Shown piece after piece: positions 34,244 to 42,880 of a stretch of DNA of 64,000 nucleotides (position 1 is the stretch's first letter; every line of letters starts with the position of its first letter). The notes below the pieces were generated by a model. That model did not search any database. It was not told the origin of the DNA and saw only the letters and a program-made list of their open reading frames with translations. Origin of the DNA: Pseudomonas mandelii (GTDB lineage Bacteria; Pseudomonadota; Gammaproteobacteria; Pseudomonadales; Pseudomonadaceae); the NCBI RefSeq assembly GCF_024138395.1, contig NZ_JAMYDU010000002.1, positions 124,001 through 188,000 of the forward strand, given 5' to 3'. A program made the translations under genes and the position numbers.

Positions 34244-34651
34244 TCAGCTTTCCAGCCAGACGTCCCGCGCCCAGTGCCATACCGATTCCCAGGTTTCTTC
34301 GGCAAGCAGCTCTTCTTCGGCCAACCACAGCACCACGGTGCCGTCTTCTTCGACCAGGTAGTAATTGTCACCGTCCTGGCAGATCGGAATCATGCTGCGA
34401 TCGACGCCAGCGTCCCAGGCGTTAGCGGCAACGTCCGGTAGGTAGGTGTGGGATTGCGGGTCGGTGACAGTCACCGGCTCCAGGCTGCCGTAGACCACGT
34501 CGCTTACGGTCAGCAAAAATTCTCTGAAGACGAATGGGATGTCGATGAACAGTTGCTCTTCGATTTCCACAATCTGATCTTCGTCAGGCAATTCCAAGGG
34601 GACCGGTACCGGTTCGTTGGCTTCACGCAGTTGTTCGATGATTTCTTCCAC
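34244..34651 (-). CDS. SMI1/KNR4 family protein
   Basis: 135 residues, strongly acidic. The N-terminal half matches SMI1/KNR4 (SUKH): IVEIEEQLFIDIPFVFREFLL, where the helix with the PxxF(R)EFL pattern is diagnostic, followed by the beta-sheet part with YLVEEDGTVVLWLAEE. SUKH proteins include many toxin-immunity proteins, but also housekeeping relatives. There is no toxin gene nearby, and the gene is flanked by a repeat and a terminator, so a self-contained role is likely. Partner unknown. Confidence 0.8.
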   Translation of the reverse strand: MEEIIEQLREANEPVPVPLELPDEDQIVEIEEQLFIDIPFVFREFLLTVSDVVYGSLEPVTVTDPQSHTYLPDVAANAWDAGVDRSMIPICQDGDNYYLVEEDGTVVLWLAEEELLAEETWESVWHWARDVWLES

Positions 34652-34733
34652 GTCCGGGATCCTCTTGCTTGATGGCGCGGTTTAGTTGGGGCGGTTTATA
34701 CAGTAGCTCGCTATAGATGCAACCGCGAAATAG

Positions 34734-34762
34734 AAAACCCCGGCCGAGGCCGGGGTTTTATT
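34734..34762 (-). terminator. Rho-independent terminator of the Tim44-like gene
   Basis: An AAACCCCGGCC ... GGCCGGGGTTT hairpin with a two-base-plus loop is followed by a T-run on the minus strand, 26 bp after the stop of the Tim44-like gene. Confidence 0.88.
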
Positions 34763-34787
34763 ACAACAGGTGAAACGCGGGAAGTGA

Positions 34788-35663
34788 TCAGCCGTTCTGG
34801 CGGATACCGGCCACCAGCCAAGGCTGGTTTTCGCCCTGTGCACGTTCCATGTTCCAGCTTTCGCTGAACACTTCGCCCTGGTCGAAACGCGAGGACTTCG
34901 ACACGCCGCTGAAGGTCAGGGTGGCGATGGTCTTGTCCGCACGGTCATCGACGCCGTCCAGTTGTACCTGGAGGTTATCGATGTAGGTCGACTGGAAGCC
35001 GTCGCCCAGATCGGCACGTTCGCGCTTGAGGAACTCCAGCAGTTGCGGAGTCACGAACTCGGCGATCTTGTCCATTTCGTTGGCGTCCCAGTGTTGCTGC
35101 AGGGACTGGAAGTGGTTGCGGGCCGCTTCAATGAAGTTGTTTTCATTGAACCAGGCCGGAGCATTGATCACCGGACGAGCGGCAGCAGGTGCGGCCGAGC
35201 CACCGAAGATCGAACCCATGGCTGTTGGTTTCTGTTCGAACACTTCACGCTGCATCGGCGCGCCGGCTGGAGCCATGTGCTCCTGCTGCTTGCGACGACG
35301 AGCGGCGATGAAACGGAAGACCAGGAAGGCGATGACCGCCATGATCAGGATGTCGAAGATCTGCATGCCCTGGAAGCCGTCGCCCATGAACATGGAGGCC
35401 AGCAGGCCACCGGCAGCGATACCGGCCAGAGGGCCGAGCCAGCGCGAAGCACCGCTGGCCTTGGTAGCGGCGCCAGCAGCACCGGCCGCGCCCGCAGTGG
35501 CGGCAGCGCCGCCTGCAGCAGAAGAAGGAGCCATTTGGCTGGTCTGGTGAGTCGGCGCAGCGCCGGAGCTCTTGCCGCCACCAAAGCGCTTGGCGGCATT
35601 GGCGTCGAGGCTCATCGTCAGGCCAATGCACAACGCCATGGCGATGCTAAGAAAACGTTTCAT
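34788..35663 (-). CDS. Tim44-like domain membrane protein
   Basis: 291 residues from ATG 35663, where a Sec signal sequence begins (MKRFLSIAMALCIGLTMSLDANA). A Gly/Ala-rich stretch (about 40-65) precedes one or two membrane helices (LAGIAAGGLLASMFMG, IFDILIMAVIAFLVFRFIAA, ~75-125) and a cytoplasmic Tim44-like domain (ENNFIEAARNHFQSLQQHWD to the end). In mitochondria such domains tether import motors; the bacterial role is unknown. It is a single-gene unit with its own terminator. Confidence 0.87.
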   Translation of the reverse strand: MKRFLSIAMALCIGLTMSLDANAAKRFGGGKSSGAAPTHQTSQMAPSSAAGGAAATAGAAGAAGAATKASGASRWLGPLAGIAAGGLLASMFMGDGFQGMQIFDILIMAVIAFLVFRFIAARRRKQQEHMAPAGAPMQREVFEQKPTAMGSIFGGSAAPAAARPVINAPAWFNENNFIEAARNHFQSLQQHWDANEMDKIAEFVTPQLLEFLKRERADLGDGFQSTYIDNLQVQLDGVDDRADKTIATLTFSGVSKSSRFDQGEVFSESWNMERAQGENQPWLVAGIRQNG

Positions 35664-35881
35664 AAAGGGAATTCCCATTTGTGGAAGGCACGCGCGCCAT
35701 GTTGCACAGCTGAAGTGTTGCTGGCTAGCGGCAGAGTGTTTCGGGCTTTTGCCTGACAGGTTGTGTTCAGCTTCAGCCAGCGCAATAAGACCTGTCAACT
35801 TTGGTCTGTAGGACCAGTGGATAAGTTCTGTAGGAAGGATGCCTAGTGTTGCTGCGCAAGCTGACTATTGAGGCGGCTGGA

Positions 35882-35957
35882 AAAAGATCGCAGCCTTCGG
35901 CAGCTCCTACAGGGTATGCGAATTCCTTGTAGGAGCTGGCGAAGCCTGCGATCTTTT
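35882..35957. repeat. Inverted repeat, GATCGCAGCCTTCGGCAGC family, copy 1
   Basis: AAAGATCGCAGCCTTCGGC faces GCGAAGCCTGCGATCTTTT over 76 bp with GGAGCTCCTAC-like inner arms. It lies in the 300-bp gap between the Tim44-like gene start and the uvrD stop, where nothing else is evident. Relatives are at 49651 and 62370. Confidence 0.75.
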
Positions 35958-35963
35958 CAGCCT

Positions 35964-38147
35964 TTAAATGGCTTCCAGCTTGGCGTAACCCAGCATCAAC
36001 CACTTGCTGCCTTCGCTGAAGTTCACCTGCACCCGCGCCTGAGCGCCGGCGCCTTCGAAATTCAGTATCACGCCATCGCCGAACACCGAATGCCGCACCG
36101 TCTGACCAAGGCTGAACCCGGTGTCCGGGATCTCGCTGCCGCCAAACAGGCTGCTGGAGCTCTGCTGCTGGCCACCGCCGAACGGACGGCTGACGCTGTT
36201 GGACAGCCGCACTTCCTGGATCAGGCCTTTCGGCACTTCACGTACGAAACGCGACACCTTGTTGTAGGTCTCGCTGCCGTACAGGCGTCGGGTTTCAGCA
36301 TAGGTCAGCACCAGATTCTGCATCGCCCGGGTGATCCCGACGTAGGCCAGACGGCGTTCCTCTTCAAGACGGCCGGGTTCTTCCAGGCTCATCTTGTGCG
36401 GAAACAGGCCTTCTTCCATGCCCACCAGGAACACGTAAGGGAATTCCAGGCCCTTGGCGCTGTGCAAGGTCATCAACTGAATGCTGTCTTCATGCTCGTC
36501 GGCCTGTGTGTCTCCGGCCTCCAGCGAGGCGTGCCCGAGGAACGCTGACAGTGGCGACTGCTCTTCATCCTCTTCCGGATTTTCAAAATTGCGCGCGGCG
36601 CTGACCAGTTCCTCAAGGTTTTCTACCCGGGCCTGGCCTTTCTCGCCTTTTTCCGCCTGATGGTAGGCAATCAGGCCCGACTGCTCGATCACGGTTTGGG
36701 TCATCAAGTGCAGCGGCATTTCCAGGCACTTGGCGGCGAGGTCGTCGATCAGCTCCATAAACGCCCCCAAGGCGCCGGCAGCACGGCCAGTCAGGCCTTT
36801 GTTGGCCACCAGCTGACGCATGGCTTCCCACATTGACACATGGCTGTGGCGCGCATGATCGCGGATGGCTTCGACGGTTTTTTCGCCAATGCCACGGGCC
36901 GGAACGTTGATCACCCGCTCCAGCGCCGCATCGTTGCCACGGCCTTCCAGCAAACGCAGGTACGCCATGGCGTTCTTGATTTCTGCCCGTTCGAAGAAGC
37001 GCTGACCGCCATAAATACGGTACGGAATGCGCTCACGGAGCAAGGCTTCTTCCAAAACGCGCGATTGGGCGTTGGAGCGATACAAAATCGCGATATCGCT
37101 ACGAGCCAAGCCGGTTTTCAGCGCGCTTTCAATGGTTTCAACCACGTAGCGGGCTTCATCATGTTCGTTGAAGGCGGCGTACAGATTGATCGCTTCGCCT
37201 TCGCCGCCATCGGTCCACAACTCTTTGCCCATGCGCCCGGTGTTGTTGGCGATCAGGGCGTTGGCGGCCTTGAGGATCCCGGCGGTGGAGCGATAGTTTT
37301 GCTCCAGACGAATGATCTGGGCATCCGGGAAGTCGTCGGAATACTGATAAATGTTCTCGATTTTCGCGCCACGCCAGCCATAGATCGACTGATCGTCGTC
37401 GCCGACCACCATCAGGCTGTCGCCACCCTTGGCCAGCAGACGCAACCAGGCGTACTGCACGGCGTTGGTGTCCTGGAACTCGTCCACCAGAATGTGCCGG
37501 AAGCGCTTCTGATAATGGGCGAGCAGGCCCGGATTATCGCGCCACAGATCGAGGGCGCGCAGCAGCAGTTCAGAAAAGTCGATGACGCCGGCGCGCAGGC
37601 AAGCAGCCTCATAGGCTTCATAAATGCTGCGCATGGTTGTCAGGAACAGATCGCCGCTGGCTTGAATGTGTTGCGGACGCAGACCTTCGTCTTTCTGCCC
37701 GTTGATGAACCATTGGGCCTGCCGGACCGGCCAGCGTTGTTCGTCCAGGCCCAGCTCGCGGATCACCCGCTTGACCAGCCGTTGCTGGTCGTCGCTGTCG
37801 AGAATCTGGAAGGTCTGGCTCAGGCCGGCTTCCTGCCAGTGCGCCCGCAGCAAGCGGTGCGCCAGGCCGTGGAAGGTACCGACCCACATGCCGGCCGGGT
37901 TGATACCCATCAGCTGCTCGATGCGATGACGCATCTCGGCAGCGGCCTTGTTGGTGAAGGTCACCGACAGAATGGAGTGGGGCGAGGCGTTTTCGACCTG
38001 GATCAACCAGGCGATACGGTGCACCAGCACTCGGGTTTTACCGGAGCCAGCACCGGCCAGGACCAACTGACGACCCACGGAGGCAGCTACGGCCTGACGT
38101 TGGGCATCGTTGAGGGAGTTCAGCAGAAGGGAGAGATCATCGCGCAT
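35964..38147 (-). CDS. uvrD: DNA helicase II (UvrD)
   Basis: 727 residues, normal length. It has all SF1A helicase motifs: Walker A AGAGSGKTRVL (~30), TFTNKAAAEMR (Ia), VDEFQDTN (II), GDDDQSIYGWRGA (III), QNYRS (IV), TLHSAKGLEFPYVF (V) and YVGITRA (VI). It unwinds DNA 3'-5' in nucleotide excision and mismatch repair. Its position beside the GGDEF/EAL gene matches the order in P. aeruginosa and P. putida, and supports the genus call. The C-terminal tail binds partners such as RNA polymerase. Confidence 0.96.
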   Translation of the reverse strand: MRDDLSLLLNSLNDAQRQAVAASVGRQLVLAGAGSGKTRVLVHRIAWLIQVENASPHSILSVTFTNKAAAEMRHRIEQLMGINPAGMWVGTFHGLAHRLLRAHWQEAGLSQTFQILDSDDQQRLVKRVIRELGLDEQRWPVRQAQWFINGQKDEGLRPQHIQASGDLFLTTMRSIYEAYEAACLRAGVIDFSELLLRALDLWRDNPGLLAHYQKRFRHILVDEFQDTNAVQYAWLRLLAKGGDSLMVVGDDDQSIYGWRGAKIENIYQYSDDFPDAQIIRLEQNYRSTAGILKAANALIANNTGRMGKELWTDGGEGEAINLYAAFNEHDEARYVVETIESALKTGLARSDIAILYRSNAQSRVLEEALLRERIPYRIYGGQRFFERAEIKNAMAYLRLLEGRGNDAALERVINVPARGIGEKTVEAIRDHARHSHVSMWEAMRQLVANKGLTGRAAGALGAFMELIDDLAAKCLEMPLHLMTQTVIEQSGLIAYHQAEKGEKGQARVENLEELVSAARNFENPEEDEEQSPLSAFLGHASLEAGDTQADEHEDSIQLMTLHSAKGLEFPYVFLVGMEEGLFPHKMSLEEPGRLEEERRLAYVGITRAMQNLVLTYAETRRLYGSETYNKVSRFVREVPKGLIQEVRLSNSVSRPFGGGQQQSSSSLFGGSEIPDTGFSLGQTVRHSVFGDGVILNFEGAGAQARVQVNFSEGSKWLMLGYAKLEAI

Positions 38148-38405
38148 CGGGGCATTCTAGGGTGCGCCGTCACACCGGGCAAACCGAGCTTTGCATTAGC
38201 CGATAAAAGACGCACCAATGACGACTGGTCGGTCACTTGCCGCAAGCGTTGGCGGGGGCTCGTCTGGCTGCTTTTATGCCCATGCGGGTGGCCGATATTT
38301 TGTCTATTTTATGATCTGGGGCAGTTTGGTCCGGGCATTGGCTTGTGTATGCTCCGTTCACAATTCGGGCTCGCATGCTCACTAATAAGAACAAGAACAT
38401 TGCCT

Positions 38406-41279
38406 ATGACCCTCAGCTCCGACCTGTCGGGCCCCTCTGTGGAGCCCCGGGTTATCCGCAAACAGTACGCCATGGAAATGGCGGTCGAACGCACGCGACT
38501 GCTGTATCAGGGCTCGCTATTGCCTACGCTGTTCATGCTGATCAACGGTCTGGTGTGCGCCGGGTTGCTCTGGAGCCCGCAGCGTTACTTCGTGGTGAGC
38601 GTCTGGCTGATCTGGTTATTGTCGCTGGTGGCGTTGCGGGTGATTCAGGTCGCGGCCTTCGATTCGGCGATTCCCAACCGTCAGGCCCATCCGGTCTGGC
38701 GTCGCATGTTCTTGCTTGGCTCTGCCATGACTGGCCTGACCCTGGCCGGTGCCGGCATCGCGTTGGTGCCCGCTGACAATTTCATGCAACAAGCCTGGGT
38801 GTTCGGCCTGATCGGTGCCGCGGCACTCTCGGCCAGCGTTGCTTATGCCGTCAGCCTGCCGGCTTTTCTGTCCTTTACCTTGCCCTGTCTGTTGCCGGCC
38901 ATCGGCTATCTGTTCTGGGGCGGGGATGAACAAGAACAGGGCTGGGGCTGGTTTGGGTTGATTTTACTGGGCTCATTGAGCGTGGTCGCCTGGCAGGTCA
39001 ATCGGCTGATTAACCAAGGGCTGCTGCGACGCTTTCAAAATCAGGCCCTGATAGAACACTTGCAGCAGGCGCAAAGTCGCAGCGATCAGCTCAACCACGA
39101 ACTGGCCAAGGAAGTCGACCAGCGCCGACGAGCCGAAGACGAATTGCGCGAAACTCAGGTCGACCTGGAAAATCGAGTCGCCCAACGCAGCCTGGAGCTG
39201 GACGCCGCCAACCAGGCCTTGAGCAAGAGCGAAGCGCGGCTGGCGCTGGCGTTGAAGGCGAGTGAACTCGGGTTGTGGGACTGGAACCTGCAGACCGACG
39301 AAGTCCATCACACCCAACTGCAAGAGCTGTTCGGCCTGGAGCCGGAATACGTGACAGCGATGCTCCGCCACCTCAAGCCCAGGCTGCACCCCGACGACTT
39401 GCCATCGCTGAAACGGGCGCTGGTCGAGCATTTGAAGGGCCGCAGCGAGGATTATCAGATCGAGTATCGGGTACGGCATGGCGATGGCCATTGGGTCTGG
39501 ATTGAAGACCGTGGTCGAGCGGTTGAGCGCGCCGAAAACGGCCGGGTGATCCGCATGGTCGGTACCCGCCGCGATATCAGCGCCAGCAAGGGCCTGGAAG
39601 AACAGCGCCAACTGGCGGCAACAGTGTTCGAGGCAGCCAGCGAAGGCATTGTAATTTTTGACCCGAATTACGCGCTGATCGCCGTCAATCAAGCCTTCAG
39701 CCGGGTGACCGGTTACGACATCGACGACATGCTCGGGCGCAACGTGGTCGATTTGCCCTGCAGCCGCGACGCTCGCCGACATTACGCCGCGATTCATCAG
39801 GCGCTGGAGCAACACGGTAGCTGGCAAGGCGAATTGGTCGAAACGCGCAAGAATGGTGAGTTGTATCCGCAATGGCTGCAATTGAATGCCGTGCGCGATG
39901 CACGGGGAAATGTGAGTCATATTGTCGGCTTCTTCGCCGATCTGTCGGCTCGGCGTGAATCCGAAGAGCGCATGCGCTACCTCACCCATTACGACGAACT
40001 CACAGGATTGGCCAACCGTTCATTATTCCGCGAACGGTTGCGCGAGGCTCATCAGCGGGTGCGTCAGGGCGGTCGGCGCAGCCTGGCGTTGCTGCATATC
40101 AATCTGGACCGTTTCAAGCTGCTCAACGATAGCCTCGGCCACGAAATCGCTGATCAACTGTTGCAGAAAATGGCCCGGCGCCTGGTCAATGCGCTGCCGG
40201 AAGCGGACACCATCGCCCGGTTGTCCGGCGATGAATTTGCGGTGCTGTTCGATGCCTACGGCAACTTGTCGAGCCTGGCGCGCGTGGCCACCCGATTGTC
40301 GACCAAGCTGCGACTGCCAATCACCGTCGAGGGTCACGAATTGGTGGTGAGCGCGTCCATGGGCATCAGCCTGTTGCCCGACACCGCGCGGGAGATTTCC
40401 GCGCTGGTCAGCCAGTCGAACATGGCCATGCAGCATGCCAAACACTTGGGCGGCAATAATTTCCAGTTTTACACCGACAGCCTGCAAGCCAGCACGCTCG
40501 AGCGTTTGCAGCTCGAGAACCAGTTGCGCAAAGCCATCGAAGAAAAGCAGCTGAAAGTGTTTTATCAACCGAAACTCTGCCTCGCCACCGGCCGGCTGAA
40601 TGCCGCCGAGGCGTTGGTACGCTGGAATCACCCGACCCTGGGACAAGTGCCGCCGGGGGATTTCATCGGTCTGGCCGAGGAAACCGGGTTGATCGGTGCT
40701 ATTGGCGAGTTCGTTTTACGCCAAGCCTGCTGGCAAGCGTGTGAGTGGCAGCGTCAGGGCCTGGAGCCGATTCGGGTATCGGTCAACCTGTCGGTGCATC
40801 AGTTGCGTCAGGGAAAACTGGTCAGCCTGGTACGCCAGGTGCTGGAGGAAACCGGTCTGGCGCCGCATTACCTGGAACTGGAACTCACCGAAAGCCAGTT
40901 GCTGGACAGCGTCGAGCACATCATTGCGACCTTCCAGCAGTTGCGCGACCTTGGGGTGAAACTGGCCATCGACGATTTTGGCACTGGCTATTCATCTCTG
41001 AGCTACCTCAAGCGCATCCCCGTGGACTACGTGAAAATCGATCAGGCATTTATCCGCGGTCTGGGGCAGAGCACTGAGGATGCGGCGATCACCCGGGCGA
41101 TCATCGCCATGGCCCACGGCCTGTCACTGAAAGTGGTGGCTGAAGGCGTCGAGCGGCCGGAGCAGCTGGAGTTTCTGAAAGCCGAGCGCTGCGATGAAGT
41201 TCAGGGCTATTGGGTTAGCCGTCCTGTTGAAGCCGCCGACCTGGCCGAGCTTTTACGTCGCGACGCCAACCCTTTGTAG
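38406..41279 (+). CDS. Membrane PAS-GGDEF-EAL cyclic-di-GMP protein
   Basis: 957 residues from ATG 38406. Membrane helices ~40-205 (six segments) are followed by a coiled-coil (~225-280) and two PAS domains (~285-400 and ~410-525). A GGDEF domain has SGDEF (607-611) in place of GGDEF, and an EAL domain has E735-A-L737, DDFGTGYSSL and KIDQAFI. The EAL catalytic residues look complete, so it should hydrolyse c-di-GMP. The single G-to-S change may lower cyclase activity, leaving the GGDEF domain as a GTP-sensing part; this needs testing. The start is set by the membrane domain, as the ribosome site is weak. Neighbouring uvrD places it at the PA5442 position. Confidence 0.88.
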   Translation: MTLSSDLSGPSVEPRVIRKQYAMEMAVERTRLLYQGSLLPTLFMLINGLVCAGLLWSPQRYFVVSVWLIWLLSLVALRVIQVAAFDSAIPNRQAHPVWRRMFLLGSAMTGLTLAGAGIALVPADNFMQQAWVFGLIGAAALSASVAYAVSLPAFLSFTLPCLLPAIGYLFWGGDEQEQGWGWFGLILLGSLSVVAWQVNRLINQGLLRRFQNQALIEHLQQAQSRSDQLNHELAKEVDQRRRAEDELRETQVDLENRVAQRSLELDAANQALSKSEARLALALKASELGLWDWNLQTDEVHHTQLQELFGLEPEYVTAMLRHLKPRLHPDDLPSLKRALVEHLKGRSEDYQIEYRVRHGDGHWVWIEDRGRAVERAENGRVIRMVGTRRDISASKGLEEQRQLAATVFEAASEGIVIFDPNYALIAVNQAFSRVTGYDIDDMLGRNVVDLPCSRDARRHYAAIHQALEQHGSWQGELVETRKNGELYPQWLQLNAVRDARGNVSHIVGFFADLSARRESEERMRYLTHYDELTGLANRSLFRERLREAHQRVRQGGRRSLALLHINLDRFKLLNDSLGHEIADQLLQKMARRLVNALPEADTIARLSGDEFAVLFDAYGNLSSLARVATRLSTKLRLPITVEGHELVVSASMGISLLPDTAREISALVSQSNMAMQHAKHLGGNNFQFYTDSLQASTLERLQLENQLRKAIEEKQLKVFYQPKLCLATGRLNAAEALVRWNHPTLGQVPPGDFIGLAEETGLIGAIGEFVLRQACWQACEWQRQGLEPIRVSVNLSVHQLRQGKLVSLVRQVLEETGLAPHYLELELTESQLLDSVEHIIATFQQLRDLGVKLAIDDFGTGYSSLSYLKRIPVDYVKIDQAFIRGLGQSTEDAAITRAIIAMAHGLSLKVVAEGVERPEQLEFLKAERCDEVQGYWVSRPVEAADLAELLRRDANPL

Positions 41280-41405
41280 CAGCTGCCGAAGGCTGCGTTC
41301 GAGTGCGAAGCAGTCGTGAAGGTAGATGCTGTTCAACAGGAAAAATCCGCTACGCAGGTTTTACGACTGCTTCGCAGCCGAACGCAGGCTTCGCCAGCTG
41401 CTACA
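41276..41405. repeat. Long imperfect inverted repeat, GTAGCAGCT family, copy 2
   Basis: TGTAGCAGCTGCCGAAGGCTG at one end faces CAGCTGCTACA at the other, ~130 bp. The same family as 34100. It directly follows the stop of the GGDEF/EAL gene, overlapping its last codons. Confidence 0.78.
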
Positions 41406-41488
41406 CGGACCGAGAGGGCTACATGGAGCGCATGTCGCATGAAATGGGGACATTGAGTTACGCATTGAACAGGCAAAAAGCCAAATCA

Positions 41489-41503
41489 TGTAGTATAACT
41501 ACA
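41489..41503. promoter_or_regulatory. HexR-type operator before the RpiR regulator gene
   Basis: TGTAGTATAACTACA is a perfect 6-3-6 palindrome matching the HexR/RpiR consensus TGTARTnnnAYTACA. It is 47 bp upstream of the TTG start of the adjacent RpiR gene, which suggests autoregulation. Confidence 0.75.
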
Positions 41504-41550
41504 AGCGTGCTACATCCCCGGCACCTGCCAATAACAAAGAGTCCGCCCCT

Positions 41551-42417
41551 TTGAATCTGCTGCAACACATCGCCCAGTCACGCCACCTGTTACGCAAGTC
41601 GGAGCTCAAGGTCGCCGACCACGTGCTGCTTGACCCTGCGGCGGTGATGCACAGCTCCATGGCCGACCTGGCCCACAACGTGGGCATCAGCGAGCCGACC
41701 ATCGTGCGGTTTTGTCGCGCCATCGGTTGCTCCGGGTTTCAGGATTTGAAGCTGAAGCTGGCGCAGAGCCTGGCGGCTGGCGCGAGCTTCGGGCAGTTTG
41801 CGATCCATGAAGACGATTCGGTCGCCGACTACAGCCTGAAAATCTTCGACACTACCTTGCATACGCTGATGGAGGTTCGCGAGAAACTCGATCCGGTGGA
41901 GTTGCAGAGGGCGGTATCGCTGATGTCTCAGGCCCAGCGTGTCGAATTCTATGGATTCGGTGCTTCAGGCGCAGTGGCGGCGGATGCTCAGCACAAGTTC
42001 TTCCGTTTACTGCTGACCGCGGCGGCGTATTCCGATCCGCACATGCAGGCGATGTCGGCGGTTACCTTGAAGCCGAGCGACGTGGCGATCTGTATTTCCC
42101 AGTCCGGGCGTTCCAAGGACCTGTTGATCACGGCCAATCTAGTGCGTGAGAGCGGTGCTTCGTTGATCACTTTGTGCCCGAGCCAGACGCCTTTGGCTGA
42201 ATTGTCGACCGTTAACCTGGCGATCGATGTGCATGAAGACACCGAAATCTATACGCCGCTGACATCGCGCATTGCGCACCTGGTAGTGATCGATGTGCTG
42301 GCGATGGGCGTGGCCATGGCCCGTGGTCCGAGCCTGGTCAATCACCTCAAGAGCGTCAAACGCAGCCTTCGCAGCTTGCGGTTGTCGCCCAAGTCAGTAA
42401 AAGCCCTCGACGATTGA
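41551..42417 (+). CDS. RpiR/HexR-family transcriptional regulator
   Basis: 288 residues, probably from TTG 41551. An N-terminal helix-turn-helix of the RpiR type (LAHNVGISEPTIVRFCRAIGCSGFQDLKLKLAQSL, ~40-75) is followed by a SIS sugar-phosphate binding domain (VEFYGFGASGAVAADAQHKF; ICISQSGRSKDLL). HexR relatives sense KDPG and control glucose catabolism. The sequence differs clearly from HexR proper, which sits beside zwf; this is the second RpiR protein of Pseudomonas (PA5438 type). In relatives a second glucose-6-phosphate dehydrogenase gene is adjacent; here it is absent. A perfect palindromic operator lies upstream. Confidence 0.85.
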   Translation: MNLLQHIAQSRHLLRKSELKVADHVLLDPAAVMHSSMADLAHNVGISEPTIVRFCRAIGCSGFQDLKLKLAQSLAAGASFGQFAIHEDDSVADYSLKIFDTTLHTLMEVREKLDPVELQRAVSLMSQAQRVEFYGFGASGAVAADAQHKFFRLLLTAAAYSDPHMQAMSAVTLKPSDVAICISQSGRSKDLLITANLVRESGASLITLCPSQTPLAELSTVNLAIDVHEDTEIYTPLTSRIAHLVVIDVLAMGVAMARGPSLVNHLKSVKRSLRSLRLSPKSVKALDD

Positions 42418-42455
42418 GCCCGATCTGACACTGCCGGAAGGTCGTTCCGACCTTT

Positions 42456-42550
42456 TCGCGGGCAAGCCCGCTCCCACAAGGATCGGCTGTGTTGCACAGA
42501 ATGAGTGAACACCACCAATCCCTGTGGGAGCGGGCTTGCTCGCGAAGGCG
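42456..42550. repeat. REP-type inverted pair
   Basis: Two inverted copies of the GCGGGCTTGCCCGCGA variant (second copy has GCTTGCTCGCGAA), between the RpiR gene and the small gene downstream. Confidence 0.82.
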
Positions 42551-42667
42551 TCCTCAAAAATACCCCTGTCATCTGCCAATGTTCACACCTCTGTAACCCT
42601 CCCGCCGCCAAACCGTCATCCCTCGCACCTATCGTGTAACTCCCGTACTCGCCTTGGGAGACTCGAA

Positions 42668-42880
42668 ATGGCTCAGCCCTACGAAGAACGCAACAGCGCC
42701 GTCAAAACCCGACGTCAGCAAGAAGATCAGCGCCGCATGGAATTTCGTCGCGCCATCGAAGATCGCTGCGAACGCCGCCAGCTACTGGCCGAAATTGGCG
42801 ATTTTCCTGACGATCTCGAACTCAACTATTGGCAGGCAGCACCGGTAGCTTCCCGTCGAAACGCTCAACCAGCGCGCTGA
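42668..42880 (+). CDS. PA3496-family small protein
   Basis: 70 residues from ATG 42668 (GGGAG site). A highly charged, helical protein: KTRRQQEDQRRMEFRRAIED, then LLAEIGDFPDDLELNYWQA and a basic tail. It resembles the short PA3496 family, described as putative envelope-integrity proteins in annotations; function is not established. Its last 59 bases overlap the 3' end of the convergent pycR gene. The same position carries a similar small gene in P. putida (from synteny knowledge). Confidence 0.7.
   Translation: MAQPYEERNSAVKTRRQQEDQRRMEFRRAIEDRCERRQLLAEIGDFPDDLELNYWQAAPVASRRNAQPAR

Noticed and set aside
36840..38405. Apparent 520-residue N-terminal extension of the GGDEF/EAL gene
   Set aside because: The extension runs antisense through uvrD. 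The membrane domain starts just after ATG 38406, so the shorter protein is right.
41551..42417. True HexR (regulator of zwf-pgl-eda)
   Set aside because: Sequence and neighbours fit the second RpiR protein beside pycR; the genuine hexR sits beside zwf elsewhere.
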